64,000 nucleotides of DNA from NCBI GenBank assembly GCA_022709365.1, contig JAKLIY010000008.1, positions 58,512-122,511 of the forward strand. Reading direction: 5' to 3'. The notes under the pieces are model-generated. The model was not told the origin of the DNA, did no database searches, and saw only the letters and a list, made by a program, of their open reading frames with translations. This DNA comes from Pseudomonadota bacterium (GTDB lineage: Bacteria > Pseudomonadota > Gammaproteobacteria > Competibacterales > Competibacteraceae). Below are positions 52,121 to 60,550 of this stretch, in pieces. The position numbers and the translations under genes were made by a program. Within the stretch, counting starts at the first letter, position 1; each line of letters starts with the position of its first letter.

Positions 52121-53770
52121 TCAGCGCACTTGCGTCAGCAGTGCCGCACCGACGGTGACGACCCGCTCACCGGGTTGCAGCCCCGCGAGTGCTACCACCG
52201 TTGCGCCGTCCACCGCCTGGACCCGCACCGGCCGCGCCGCAAAGCGTTCCGCCGCGGTCTGGACCCAGACCTGAGATTCACCGCCGTCCGTGCGGGTGAT
52301 GGCGTCGCGGGGCAGCGCCACTCCCGGTAACCGTTCCCGGGTCTGCACCAGAATCCGCACCGGCTGGCCCGCGCTCAGTCCTTGCCCGTCACCCGTCACT
52401 TGAAACTGCATCGGCAAGCCCTGGCTGCGGCGCTGGAAGCCCATGCCCAGGAACCGTAGCGGCAAGGCGCGCCCTTCCAGGGTCTGGGCGACCGCGGCGC
52501 TGATCTGCTGGGCCAGCGCGGGATCAAAGGTCAGCGCCTCCGCCCACCAGGCGGCCGGATTGATGATTTCGACCAGGGTTTGGCGCGCTTCGACGACCTG
52601 CCCGGCGCTGAGACTGGCGACACTGACCACGCCCGCCACCGGAGCGCGCAGCGGCTCGCGGCCCGACAACCCGCCGCTCACCGCCGCCCGGCGCTGACGC
52701 AAGCCGTTGAGTTCGGTGCGGGCTTCCTCGATGTCCTTAGCCGCCACGCTGCCGGCCAGTTGTTGCAATCGGTTCAGCCGCCGCGTGGCGAGATCAAGCT
52801 GGCTGTCCAGCTCGGCCAACAGGGCTTTTTGGCTAGCGGTTTCGATACTCGCGGCCACCGGAATCACATAGGCGAGTACCTGATCGGCGTTCACCGCCTG
52901 CCCCAGATACGGTAAGCCGTCGCTGGTCGGTGCGATGCGCCCGGTCTGCGTCGCTTGCACCCGACCGCTTTGGTTGGGATCGGCGACGAGATGCCCATTT
53001 AATTCCACGGTACGAGGCAGTTCCTGCCTCGTGGTCAAGGTGGTGCGCAAACCGAGCACCCGTTGCACCGGCTTGGGGACGAACAGGCTGCCATCGGGGA
53101 ATCGTTGCGCCCTCTCGCCGCTGGTGGGCAGGATCGCCGCTGGCGGGTCGGCGCTGTGGTCTTCGCCGCCATGCGCCAGCGCCGGTGGGCTGGGCAGGCT
53201 CAACCCCAGCAATAGGGGTAATAGCGCGACGGTGGTCGCTGGGCCGCGCCGCCCCAGCAGCAATCCGAGCAGCAGTCCGACCGCGCCCGCGCCCAGCCAT
53301 TCCAACCATCGCCACCCGACGTGGGAGGCTGGCACCGGAGCAATGGCGGGCGGAGATGGAATCACCAGATTGCCGATGAGAATATCGCTGACGCCTTCCG
53401 CGTCCACGGTCACGATCACCTCATGAGTTCCGGGCGTAGTCCAAGCGGCGATGGCGTTCACTGGATACGCGCCGTCGGCACTCGCAACGGCAGGCTGCGA
53501 TTGTCCATCGCTTTCCACCGTCATCCGGGCGTTGAGAACCGGTTCATTGGTGGCGTAGCGGTCGAGATAGAGCGCCAAGGTTCGATCACGCAGAATCGCG
53601 ACGACTTGAAAATCCGGGCTGCTGGCTTCCAGGCGGGGGCGAGCGGAGGGTGTGGCAGCAACGATCTTGGCGTCGCCGTGATCCTCCCCACCATGCGTGA
53701 AGACCAGCCCTGGCAACACCCACAGTCCGAGCAATCCAAACAGTCCGAGCAAACGCTGATAGCGATTCAT
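52121..53770 (-). CDS. RND periplasmic adaptor with extra N-terminal exported domain
   Basis: A 549-residue protein. The C-terminal about 340 residues are a membrane-fusion adaptor (RTVELNGHLVADPNQSGRVQ, helical hairpin at about 310-350, LRAPVAGVVSVASLSAGQVV, and barrel domains to the end). In front of this is a second exported unit: a signal at 7-24, the His-rich HGGEDH at 26-31, an Ig-like domain to about 140, a membrane helix at about 157-172, a second signal-like stretch (LLPLLLGLSLPSPPALA), and HGGEDH again at 200-205. This looks like a fusion of two exported proteins. Its stop overlaps the next gene's region by ATGA. Confidence 0.85.
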   Translation of the reverse strand: MNRYQRLLGLFGLLGLWVLPGLVFTHGGEDHGDAKIVAATPSARPRLEASSPDFQVVAILRDRTLALYLDRYATNEPVLNARMTVESDGQSQPAVASADGAYPVNAIAAWTTPGTHEVIVTVDAEGVSDILIGNLVIPSPPAIAPVPASHVGWRWLEWLGAGAVGLLLGLLLGRRGPATTVALLPLLLGLSLPSPPALAHGGEDHSADPPAAILPTSGERAQRFPDGSLFVPKPVQRVLGLRTTLTTRQELPRTVELNGHLVADPNQSGRVQATQTGRIAPTSDGLPYLGQAVNADQVLAYVIPVAASIETASQKALLAELDSQLDLATRRLNRLQQLAGSVAAKDIEEARTELNGLRQRRAAVSGGLSGREPLRAPVAGVVSVASLSAGQVVEARQTLVEIINPAAWWAEALTFDPALAQQISAAVAQTLEGRALPLRFLGMGFQRRSQGLPMQFQVTGDGQGLSAGQPVRILVQTRERLPGVALPRDAITRTDGGESQVWVQTAAERFAARPVRVQAVDGATVVALAGLQPGERVVTVGAALLTQVR

Positions 53771-54948
53771 GGCAATACTCCTTGCGCCTGGTTCAGGCGA
53801 GCGCGGGCGCGAGCGACGCGCAACTGCTGGCGGGTAAAGTCGAGTTCGGCGGCTGCGGCGCTGCTGCGGGTTCTGAGTAGGGTCGGCAAATCGAGAAAGC
53901 CCAGATCAAAGCTTTTCTGGAGGAGTTCCAAATGTTCACGGGCAATCGCTTGCCGTTCGCGGGCGGCGGCCAGGCGTTCGGTTTCATGGATCAACTGGGT
54001 TTGCGCGGTAGCGACGGCCAGCGGGAGACGGTCATCGGCCAGCGCTTGGGTGGCGGCGGCTTCATTCAGTTCGGCCTGGGCAGCGGCCACCTCGGGCCGT
54101 CGGAACCGGTCTCCACCCAGCGGAATGGTGATGCCGATACGCAACGAGTTTTCGCCGTCCTGGCCGTATTCGGCGCGGTCGTACTTGGCTCCCAAGAGTA
54201 GCGCCGGTCGTTCGTTCAGGGCTTTTCCCGCCAGCCGCACCTTGCCTTCGGCAGCGGCAGCGGCGGCGCGCGCCGCCTGGCGTTCCGGATGTTCGGCGGG
54301 CGCGCTGGCCATCGTCTCTTCCAGCGGCGACGGCAGTTCGTCGGTGCCGGTGAGTTGGCGATACGCCAACCGGGCCTCCTGCAATTCAATCGCTGTTTCC
54401 AGGGTTGCCTGATGAGCGGTGACGGCTTCATCGCGGGCCAGCAACGCATCGGCGCTGCCGAGTGCGCCCGCCTTGACCCGCCGGCTCACATCCTGTTTGA
54501 GCCGTGCCGCGTCGCTTTCCCGCTGCTGCGCTAACCGGTGCTCCGCTTCGGCGAGCTTCACCGCCCAAGCGGCTTCGCGCAGCTTACCGGCCAGTTCCAA
54601 CCGCAAGGCTTGGCTGGCTGCCGTCACGCTTTCGCTTTCCCGATGAGCCAGCGCGGCGCGCGCCTTCCGCTCGCCGGGCCACCACAGCGGCAACCCCAGT
54701 TCCGCCTCCAGTTCCTGGAAACCCCGGTTATCGGTCAGTCGATCCGAAGTGATCTGGGCACCGAGGACCGGCGGCGCCGCCAGCCAACCGGAGGCGATGG
54801 CGCCTTTGGCCGCCGCTTCGTCCTGCCGCGCCGCGACTGCTTGGGAGGGGGGATAACGGAGCCAGGTTTGCTCCAGAATGTCCTTAAAACTGGCCGCGTT
54901 CGCCGCAACGGCAACGCAACCGGCTAACAGGCTGATGAATAGGCGCAT
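53767..54948 (-). CDS. TolC-like outer-membrane factor of the second efflux system
   Basis: A 393-residue protein with a signal peptide (RLFISLLAGCVAVAANA) and two OEP repeats: ILEQTWLRYPPSQAVAARQD through RRVKAGALGSADALLARDEA, and RFRRPEVAAAQAELNEAAAT through FDLGFLDLPTLLRTRSSAAA. It overlaps the adaptor gene (ATGA) and is the first structural gene of the operon that runs through the adaptor, pump, small exported protein, oxidase, regulator and kinase. Confidence 0.85.
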   Translation of the reverse strand: MRLFISLLAGCVAVAANAASFKDILEQTWLRYPPSQAVAARQDEAAAKGAIASGWLAAPPVLGAQITSDRLTDNRGFQELEAELGLPLWWPGERKARAALAHRESESVTAASQALRLELAGKLREAAWAVKLAEAEHRLAQQRESDAARLKQDVSRRVKAGALGSADALLARDEAVTAHQATLETAIELQEARLAYRQLTGTDELPSPLEETMASAPAEHPERQAARAAAAAAEGKVRLAGKALNERPALLLGAKYDRAEYGQDGENSLRIGITIPLGGDRFRRPEVAAAQAELNEAAATQALADDRLPLAVATAQTQLIHETERLAAARERQAIAREHLELLQKSFDLGFLDLPTLLRTRSSAAAAELDFTRQQLRVARARARLNQAQGVLP

Positions 54949-55050
54949 GACACCCTGACTCCGGCGTGAGCATTACGGATGACCTACCGCTGGCGGATGC
55001 CATCGGCATCGCCACGGCGAATAAGCACGGGACAGCAATCGGGTGGGGGT

Positions 55051-55446
55051 TCAGGCGCGGGGAGGGCGCTGGGGCGGATCAGGGGTATGAGGAGGCAGGA
55101 GAACTACGACTCGGCCGGGCTGCTTGGCGTTCGGAACATGAGCCAGCACGGGCAGCGCGCCGGGCAGCGCGTAGGCCATGCTCCACTCGCCGTTGCTCTC
55201 GTCGAGCAGCGTGCCGTTAGGGTCGGCAGGGGTGGTATCAGGCGAGTGATGGGCGACCACCACGACCGAGTGCACCTTCACCCCATCCGGGTGCAGGTGC
55301 ATCAAGTGATCATGAGCGGGGACGGTGACCGATGAAGAGGCATGACTGTGCGGCAACCAGGAAGGCATCAACGCCGCCAGTGCCTGGAACGGCACCACGA
55401 ACATCAACGCGATCAGTAGCCCTTTACGTAGTTGCGCGGCAGTCAA
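55051..55446 (-). CDS. Small His-rich protein upstream of the efflux operon
   Basis: A 131-residue protein from TTG 55,446 behind AAGGAAACCG. After a hydrophobic start (GLLIALMFVVPFQALAALM) it has many histidines in the first half (SWLPHSHASS, PAHDHLMHLHPDG, VVVAHHSPDT) and a Pro-rich end. The layout resembles small metal-binding regulators or chaperones such as CzcI that precede RND operons. It ends 102 bases before the outer-membrane factor gene. Confidence 0.6.
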   Translation of the reverse strand: MTAAQLRKGLLIALMFVVPFQALAALMPSWLPHSHASSSVTVPAHDHLMHLHPDGVKVHSVVVVAHHSPDTTPADPNGTLLDESNGEWSMAYALPGALPVLAHVPNAKQPGRVVVLLPPHTPDPPQRPPRA

Positions 55447-55474
55447 GTCAACGGTTTCCTTAGAAAGTCTATTT

Positions 55475-55504
55475 AAGCTACCGAACGGTTAGGGTTCTTG
55501 TCAA
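55475..55504 (-). promoter_or_regulatory. Candidate sigma-70 / MerR-type promoter of the second efflux operon
   Basis: On the minus strand TTGACA (55,504-55,499) is followed after 18 bases by TAGCTT (55,480-55,475). The spacer holds the palindrome ACCGTTCGGT within CTAACCGTTCGGTAG, the position where MerR-type metal regulators bind. No MerR gene is in the window. The start codon of the His-rich gene is about 30 bases downstream. Confidence 0.45.
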
Positions 55505-55730
55505 TAAACCTGTCTTTTTCTCTTTTTCAGAACTCGACCGCGCCCGGATCTCTCCTTGCGGATCGGGCCGATCCGGTGCGTCGCCAGGCCGCCCTTAAGT
55601 CAGGGCGGCGAGAAGGTGGCACCCGCCCGTTCCCGTTGGTGGGGTTGTAAGCCCAAACCGCCGAAATTTCTGTCAGTGAAGATTGGGGTAGATCAAGCCG
55701 TTGTGTCACTTATCGCCATCTTGCAAGCCG

Positions 55731-56110
55731 TGCCAGCGCGGGCTTCCGCTCGCTGGCTGAGCCGTGGACTGATACGACCTCGCTCGCCGGTTTCCGCTGG
55801 GAAGGGGGTCGGCATCCAAAAGGCCCTGCGGGTCTCTGCTTTGAACCTGCCGAGTCGAATTTGAAAAATGACCGGCCAGTGGAAACCCTGCCGAGATGTT
55901 GGAAAACACCTGTTTAGCGACAGGGGTAGCTATCCGGCATTCGTGCGGCTTGAAGCTCTGACCAACCGGTACGGAAACCCCGGTCGGAAAGGCCAATAGT
56001 CGGAAACGGTGCGGGTACAAGTTTTCCGGTGGCTCAGTGGCGGCGGATGACACAACGGCTCGTTCTACCCCGACCGGCGGCATGTGGTCGGGGGTCTAGC
56101 CTGTTGGCGT
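55731..56110 (+). ncRNA. Structured non-coding sequence, possibly the 5' part of a group II intron
   Basis: The stretch has no credible gene but strong pairing: CTACCCCGACC at 56,077-56,087 pairs with GGTCGGGGGTC ending near 56,098; ACCGGTACGG and CCCCGGTCGG at about 55,962-55,985 also pair. The order of words (CTATCCGGCATTCGTGCGGC, GGTGGCTCAGTG, GACACAACGGCTCGTTCT) resembles what I recall of the RNA upstream of the maturase frame in bacterial group II introns. A GTGCC at 55,731 could be the 5' end. No maturase frame follows. The resemblance is unverified. Confidence 0.35.
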
Positions 56111-56124
56111 TGCCGATAGTCTTT

Positions 56125-56374
56125 GGGGTCTGACAATCATTGGAACGAAAACCTACTTTAAGCATTTTATGGGCGTCTCAAAAAGTTCGCTTGCACATGG
56201 ATTTCTAAGATTTTGAATAATGAGATGGGTTTTTGAAGCATCTTTGAAGTTATTTCAACGTCTTCTTTTCTTGTCTCATCAAACGAACGTTTCCTGAGAC
56301 ATCAGAATTGGTGATCAAAAAATCAATTGCTTAAGCCTTAGCGTAGGTTTGCGTTCCGATGATTGTCACACCCC
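56125..56374. mobile_element. 250-bp Tn3-derived miniature inverted-repeat element (TIME)
   Basis: Two 38-bp inverted repeats bound it: left GGGGTCTGACAATCATTGGA onward (56,125-56,162) and right (56,337-56,374, minus strand) GGGGTGTGACAATCATCGGA onward, ending ACGCTAAG. The length of 38 bp, the GGGG start and the ACGCTAAG end are those of Tn3-family transposon ends. The inside is AT-rich and non-coding. I see no clear 5-bp target duplication. Confidence 0.75.
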
Positions 56375-56375
56375 C

Positions 56376-56486
56376 TTACTGAGCCGCTACCGTCAATACT
56401 CCAGCCACTAGCAGCAAAAATGAATTCGCCACCAGTGTCACTGTTGGGTCTACCCCAAAGAGCAGAATCTGGTGATCCCAGGACAT
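56376..56486 (-). CDS. 36-residue single-span membrane peptide
   Basis: From ATG 56,486 behind a good AGGAGATGATC site the frame encodes MSWDHQILLFGVDPTVTLVA followed by a hydrophobic stretch (NSFLLLVAGVLTVAAQ) and stops. The stop codon sits directly next to the Tn3-type end at 56,374. Its short length makes it easy to miss. A small membrane protein is plausible; no family is recognised. Confidence 0.45.
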   Translation of the reverse strand: MSWDHQILLFGVDPTVTLVANSFLLLVAGVLTVAAQ

Positions 56487-57023
56487 GATCATCTCCTGAC
56501 AGGATAGAAATTTCAGCAAGTCCACTCCGCAGTGGCGCAATCCGCCAGCCAAGGCTATCTCCCCTTATCCCCTAACCCGTTCCACATTGTGGAGTAGATC
56601 TGATCGTTCGTAGCGGGCAGCTCGTAACTCGTAGCCTGGATGAAGCGAAGCAGAATCCAGGATGCCCCGGATTTCGCTTCGCTTCATCCAGGCTACAACG
56701 GCTTATGATAAGCAACTGATAGGTGGTGAGCGTTCGGCCGCCAGGCGGTGGGCGGACGGTGTGTCGATTTCGTGCGGCCTTGCAGAAGCGGGTCACTCTC
56801 GCGATCAAGGCGGCGGACAGGCCGCGTATTTCTCCGGACACCGGTCGCTCGCCCGTGCATCGCCACCCGCCTTGAACGGTGAGGAAACAGCGGAAAGAAA
56901 GATCGTTGATTCCGCAAAACTCGGGGGGTCCGTGATGAATTTCAGTGAACACGCCCCCGAATCCGGGAGCGCGTCTATCCTTGAAGGAGAGGACATTCCC
57001 GTCCACTCCATCAAGGCGCCCTC
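56487..57023. other. Intergenic stretch with a dispersed palindromic repeat
   Basis: No gene is supported. At 56,631-56,696 GTAGCCTGGATGAAGCGAAG and its inverse (...CTTCATCCAGGCTAC) form a long palindrome around an ATCC/GGAT centre. This is a repeat type widespread in gammaproteobacterial genomes; a relative lies at 60,551-60,615. Confidence 0.6.
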
Positions 57024-58142
57024 ATGAATCGAACCGGAACGGTTGTGCTGGAATTCGACCCCCACCTGAATAAACTGCGCAAGGATAAAAAACTGTGGGA
57101 TGGGCTATCGGCCGTGGTGCAAATCGGCGACAGGCTGTGGGTCGCCAACGATGAAGCCCTGAGCCTGGAACGGCTGTCCCGTCAGCCCGGAACCCTCGAC
57201 GGTGAAATCCGTTACGCCGACCACCGGCAATTCCCGTTGCACGAGGTGCTGCCACTGCCGATGCCGCCCGCAGCGGACGGCAAGATCGCGGAAGCGGACG
57301 TGGAAGGACTTGACTACCAGGACGGTTATCTCTGGTTGGTCGGCTCGCACAGCCTGAAGCGCAGCCAGCCCGATGAGGACGACTCCGTCGAGCGCAATGT
57401 CGAACGCCTGACCGACGTCAAGCGCGACGGCAATCGTTTTCTGCTGGCGCGCATTCCCCTGGAACCGCATTCTCAAGAACTGGAGTGCGTGATCGAGCAG
57501 GGGGGTCATTCCCGCACCGCCGCTCGCCTGGCCGGGGATGAGAAAACCAATGAACTGACCCGGGTGTTGGCGGGTGACGAACACCTGGGACCCTTTCTCG
57601 CCGTGCCTGGCAAGGACAACGGCTTCGATATCGAGGGGCTGGCGGTCGCCGGCGACCGCGTTTTCTTGGGGTTGCGCGGTCCGGTATTACGCGGCTGGGC
57701 CGTGGTGCTCGAACTGGCGATAGCGGAACAGGACGCTTCCACCCTGACGCTGAAACCCATCGGACCGGAGGGTCGGCCCTACCGCAAGCATTTTCTCGAC
57801 CTCCAGGGTTTAGGCATTCGCGACTTGTGCCGGCAGGGTTCCGATCTGCTGATTCTGGCCGGGCCGACCCTGGCGCTCGCCGGCCCGCTTACGATCTTTC
57901 GCTGGCCGAGCGGCGCACGGCCCGAACGGGAGTCGCTGGTCTTCAACGCGGCCCTACCCACCGTGCTGGAACTCCTCACCGACGCCGGCCCGAAGGCCGG
58001 TCAGGAGCAAGCGGAGGGCCTCACGCTGTTCGGCCTGGACCGCGGCGAAGCCACGAATATGCTGGTGATCTACGACTCCCCCGCTCCCCGCCGGCGGCGG
58101 GGAACCCGCGCCGTGGAAGCCGACCTCTTTGTGCTGCCTTGA
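57024..58142 (+). CDS. DUF3616 family protein
   Basis: A 372-residue protein from ATG 57,024. It has the DUF3616 plan: an early LSAVVQIGDRLWVANDEALSLER strand pair, LPLPMPPAADGKIAEADVEGLDYQDGYLWLVGSHSLKR, then KDNGFDIEGLAVAGDRVFLGLRGPVLRGWAVVLEL and a C-terminal AEGLTLFGLD. The repeated blades suggest a beta-propeller. Function unknown. There is no signal peptide. The upstream sequence lacks a strong ribosome site, and the gene stands alone. Confidence 0.8.
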   Translation: MNRTGTVVLEFDPHLNKLRKDKKLWDGLSAVVQIGDRLWVANDEALSLERLSRQPGTLDGEIRYADHRQFPLHEVLPLPMPPAADGKIAEADVEGLDYQDGYLWLVGSHSLKRSQPDEDDSVERNVERLTDVKRDGNRFLLARIPLEPHSQELECVIEQGGHSRTAARLAGDEKTNELTRVLAGDEHLGPFLAVPGKDNGFDIEGLAVAGDRVFLGLRGPVLRGWAVVLELAIAEQDASTLTLKPIGPEGRPYRKHFLDLQGLGIRDLCRQGSDLLILAGPTLALAGPLTIFRWPSGARPERESLVFNAALPTVLELLTDAGPKAGQEQAEGLTLFGLDRGEATNMLVIYDSPAPRRRRGTRAVEADLFVLP

Positions 58143-58320
58143 TCCCTCCTTCTTCGACCGGTCCTGCCAAATCGCGCTGTTTCAACATCCATCCTGATAG
58201 GATCATACCGTCTCCCGATAGGTCTTATCTTTTTCAGGTCCAAAACAGCTTAATTCATCATACCCGCGCAGGTGGGAATGACCGAAAGCGAAAACCCTGA
58301 ATACGAAAACCTACCCAGAA

Positions 58321-58453
58321 GGGGTATAAACCCCTCGTCGGCGAGCAGGCGACGGGTGGTTTCTATCGTGTACGTAACAGAGTTCATCGGTGACTCCCCA
58401 GGTATGCGGAGTCACCGATTAGGGAAGCCAGTGGGCTTCACTGAATGGCAGTG
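58321..58453. other. Cluster of five hairpins between convergent genes
   Basis: In order: GGGGTATAAACCCC (58,321-58,334); CGTCG/CGACG (58,336-58,354); a perfect 12-bp stem ATCGGTGACTCC/GGAGTCACCGAT with a 10-base loop (58,386-58,419); GAAGCC/GGCTTC (58,424-58,439); CACTG/CAGTG (58,439-58,453). It lies between the DUF3616 and VIT1-like genes, which converge here, and no T-run follows any stem, so it is not a simple terminator. The flanking 58,143-58,320 shows nothing. Confidence 0.55.
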
Positions 58454-58527
58454 AGGCATAGCCCGCGCTACGATTCGCTGTTTTCCAAGGACCCTTCGGT
58501 CTGGGTTTCCAGCAGGGTCGGGATCTA

Positions 58528-59229
58528 TCAAACGACGGCGCCCAACAGCGCACCCACACCGGCGGTGATCGCCATCGCCAGCGCCCCCCAGAAGGTGACC
58601 CGCCATGCGCCGATCAGTACGCGGGCGCCGCCCACCCGGGCGGCGACGGCACCCAACAAGGCCAGGAAGGCGAGAGACGTTCCCGACACCCAGGGAATCA
58701 GGAGCCGCTCGGGCGCCAACGCCGTCACGGCTAGCGGCAGCACCGCACCGACTGCGAAGCTGGCGGCCGACGCCAAAGCGGCCTGGATCGGCCGTGCGCT
58801 GAGGGTCTCGGTGATGCCCAGCTCATCGCGGGCGTGAGCACCGAGGGCGTCGTGCGCCATGAGTTGCTCGGCCACCGGCTGCGCCAGGCTCGGTTCAAGC
58901 CCGCGGGCGAGATAGATAGCCGTCAGCTCACGCCGTTCCGCGACGGGATGCTGTTCGAGTTCGGTGCGCTCGAGCGCTAAGTCAGCTTGCTCGGTATCGG
59001 CCTGCGAATGGACCGAGACGTATTCGCCCGCGGCCATTGACATCGCTCCGGCCACCAGCGCCGCGACGCCGGTCACCAGGATGCTACTGTGACTGGAGCT
59101 GGCCGCCGCCACACCGACTAAGAGACTAGCCGTCGAGACGATGCCATCGTTGGCGCCGAGTACGGCAGCGCGCAGCCAGCCGATGCGGTCCGTGCGGTGA
59201 CGTTCAGTGTGGTGGCGCGACGATGTCAT
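58528..59229 (-). CDS. VIT1/CCC1-family iron/manganese transporter-like protein
   Basis: The start is ATG 59,229; 233 residues. The family pattern is clear: WLRAAVLGANDGIVSTASLLVGV, VTGVAALVAGAMSMAAGEYVSVHSQADTE (the conserved GAxSMAxGEYVS helix), a charged cytoplasmic region (ELEQHPVAERRELTAIYLAR), and three late membrane helices (AASFAVGAVLPLAVTAL, VSGTSLAFLALLGAVAARVG). Such proteins move Fe or Mn into a compartment or out of the cell. The ribosome site is weak. Confidence 0.88.
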   Translation of the reverse strand: MTSSRHHTERHRTDRIGWLRAAVLGANDGIVSTASLLVGVAAASSSHSSILVTGVAALVAGAMSMAAGEYVSVHSQADTEQADLALERTELEQHPVAERRELTAIYLARGLEPSLAQPVAEQLMAHDALGAHARDELGITETLSARPIQAALASAASFAVGAVLPLAVTALAPERLLIPWVSGTSLAFLALLGAVAARVGGARVLIGAWRVTFWGALAMAITAGVGALLGAVV

Positions 59230-59508
59230 GGTGCAGGGGTCCGGGGGTTGATCGGAAGCAGGCCGGGGCACAGACGCCCGTCTCTTTCGTGCGGGAGGTC
59301 CATACGGAGGATCGCTGTCCAGGCCCTTCGATCCGAACTCTCACCTTCTTCGTGGATCCGAACTCCCTGAAATACATCGCATACGCCAGGCTAATACCGT
59401 TGGCGGAAGATCCACTCGCCCCAGCGGGCCATCTGCCAACCGGCGACTCCCGGTGATTCATCGGGCTGTTGAATTGAGGGTTCCTTGACGGCATCAGGCC
59501 GCGTGCTT

Positions 59509-59580
59509 TTTGGTCCTGTCAATTTTCCGGTGATGGTGAGGGCGGGCCGCGCGAGGCTAGGGCGTCAGCTCCATCCAACT
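59509..59580 (+). repeat. Dispersed repeat related to the unit at 28,433-28,509
   Basis: Shares TTTTTGGTCCTGTCAATTTTCC-like start, GTGATGG, AGGCTAGGGCGT and CATCCAAC in the same order with the minus strand of 28,433-28,509; about 55 of 66 bases agree. It stands alone without the inverted partner seen at the other locus. Confidence 0.65.
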
Positions 59581-59821
59581 GCTTGATTTTGATAAACGAT
59601 TATCGCTTCACCTGCCCACCCCATCGTTCGGATCACAGGATGTCGTGGTTACAACCCAAACTCGGTTGACTTTTGACGTGATTCAACCCCTGTGGCGCGC
59701 CCGTGGCCCCGGGCGCGGTCTCCGCGCTCCGGCGGGCGCCAAGCCCTGTTCTCCCGATTGATCGCCCCTAAGGCGCAGGCGCATTCTGCCCAGCGTGCGC
59801 ACGCGTAATGAGGAGAGGCGT
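59581..59821. other. Intergenic stretch before the recombinase remnant
   Basis: No gene is supported between 59,230 and 59,821 apart from the repeat at 59,509. A GC-rich segment at 59,690-59,735 has short inverted words (GCGCGCCCGTGGCCCCGGGCGCG) but no clear terminator. Confidence 0.4.
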
Positions 59822-60067
59822 ATGCAAGCCAAGGCTACGAAATCGTGTCGGGTGTGCGGCGCGCACCCGACACCCCTGCTGGATTGTATCGGGGAGCGAA
59901 TCTCCTGTTGGAACGCCAAGCAACGAGTATGGCAGGCCCTCGACCGGCTCTATCACCTACCGGTGAACCCATGTTATCGAACGTCCTCAGTGGAGGTAGC
60001 GACCCTGCCCTCGTCGGATGCCCCACCGGAGATCGACCCGTTGTGCCGGTTGAAGGTCAGCCGTTAG
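59822..60067 (+). CDS. Small zinc-finger-like protein upstream of a broken recombinase
   Basis: An 81-residue frame from ATG 59,822 behind GAGGAGAGG. Cysteines in SCRVCG, LLDC and ISCW could bind a metal ion. It overlaps the recombinase start by nearly 100 bases in another frame, so one of the two starts is probably wrong or the genes are remnants of one element. Tentative. Confidence 0.35.
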   Translation: MQAKATKSCRVCGAHPTPLLDCIGERISCWNAKQRVWQALDRLYHLPVNPCYRTSSVEVATLPSSDAPPEIDPLCRLKVSR

Positions 60068-60394
60068 CCGCGATCTATGCCCGAGTGTCCTCGGAGAAGC
60101 AGGAACAGGAGCAGACGGTGGCCAGTCAACTGGAGGCCCTGTATCAGGCGGTGGCCATGCGCGGTTATGCGTTGACTGCCGAGCTGGTCTTCGTGGATGA
60201 AGGCTACAGCGGTGCCCGGCTGGATCGCCCGGGCTTGGAGCGACTCCGCGATGTGGTGGCGGCGGTCCTGGTCTACGCGCCGGATCGGCTGGCCCGTCAC
60301 TATGCCTATCAGGGTGATCATTGAGGAGTTAACGCGCGCCGGCTGCGCGGTCATCTTCCTCAACCACGCCTTCGGCGAGAGACCGCCATCGTGA
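59971..60394 (+). pseudogene. Large-type serine recombinase, N-terminal part with frameshift
   Basis: From ATG 59,971 the frame gives a short leader and then LAAIYARVSSEKQEQEQTVA with the catalytic serine, QLEALYQAVAMRGYALTAEL, DEGYSGARLDRPGLERLRD and YAPDRLARHYAYQ. At about 60,312 the sense passes to another frame (VIIEELTRAGCAVIFLNHAFGE) and ends in a TGA at 60,392. The rest of the recombinase is absent. Nothing else is coded up to 60,634. Confidence 0.7.
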
Positions 60395-60550
60395 GTTTTT
60401 TGAGCGTGTTGGGAAATTGCATGATGGTTGACCTCTCGCGCAATGTGAACCACTACCGGGATCGGAACCGCTCCGATGCCCTCGTTGCGCGCCATTGTCC
60501 CCGGTGATGCTTAAGGGAAACTTAAGGCTGAAAGCCGAGGCCCAAAGTGG

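Noticed and set aside
55721..55740. A sigma-54-like word TGGCACGGCTTGCAA on the minus strand upstream of the efflux operon.
   Set aside because: The GG and GC pairs are separated by 8 instead of 10 bases, which sigma-54 promoters do not tolerate, and it is almost 300 bases from the first gene.
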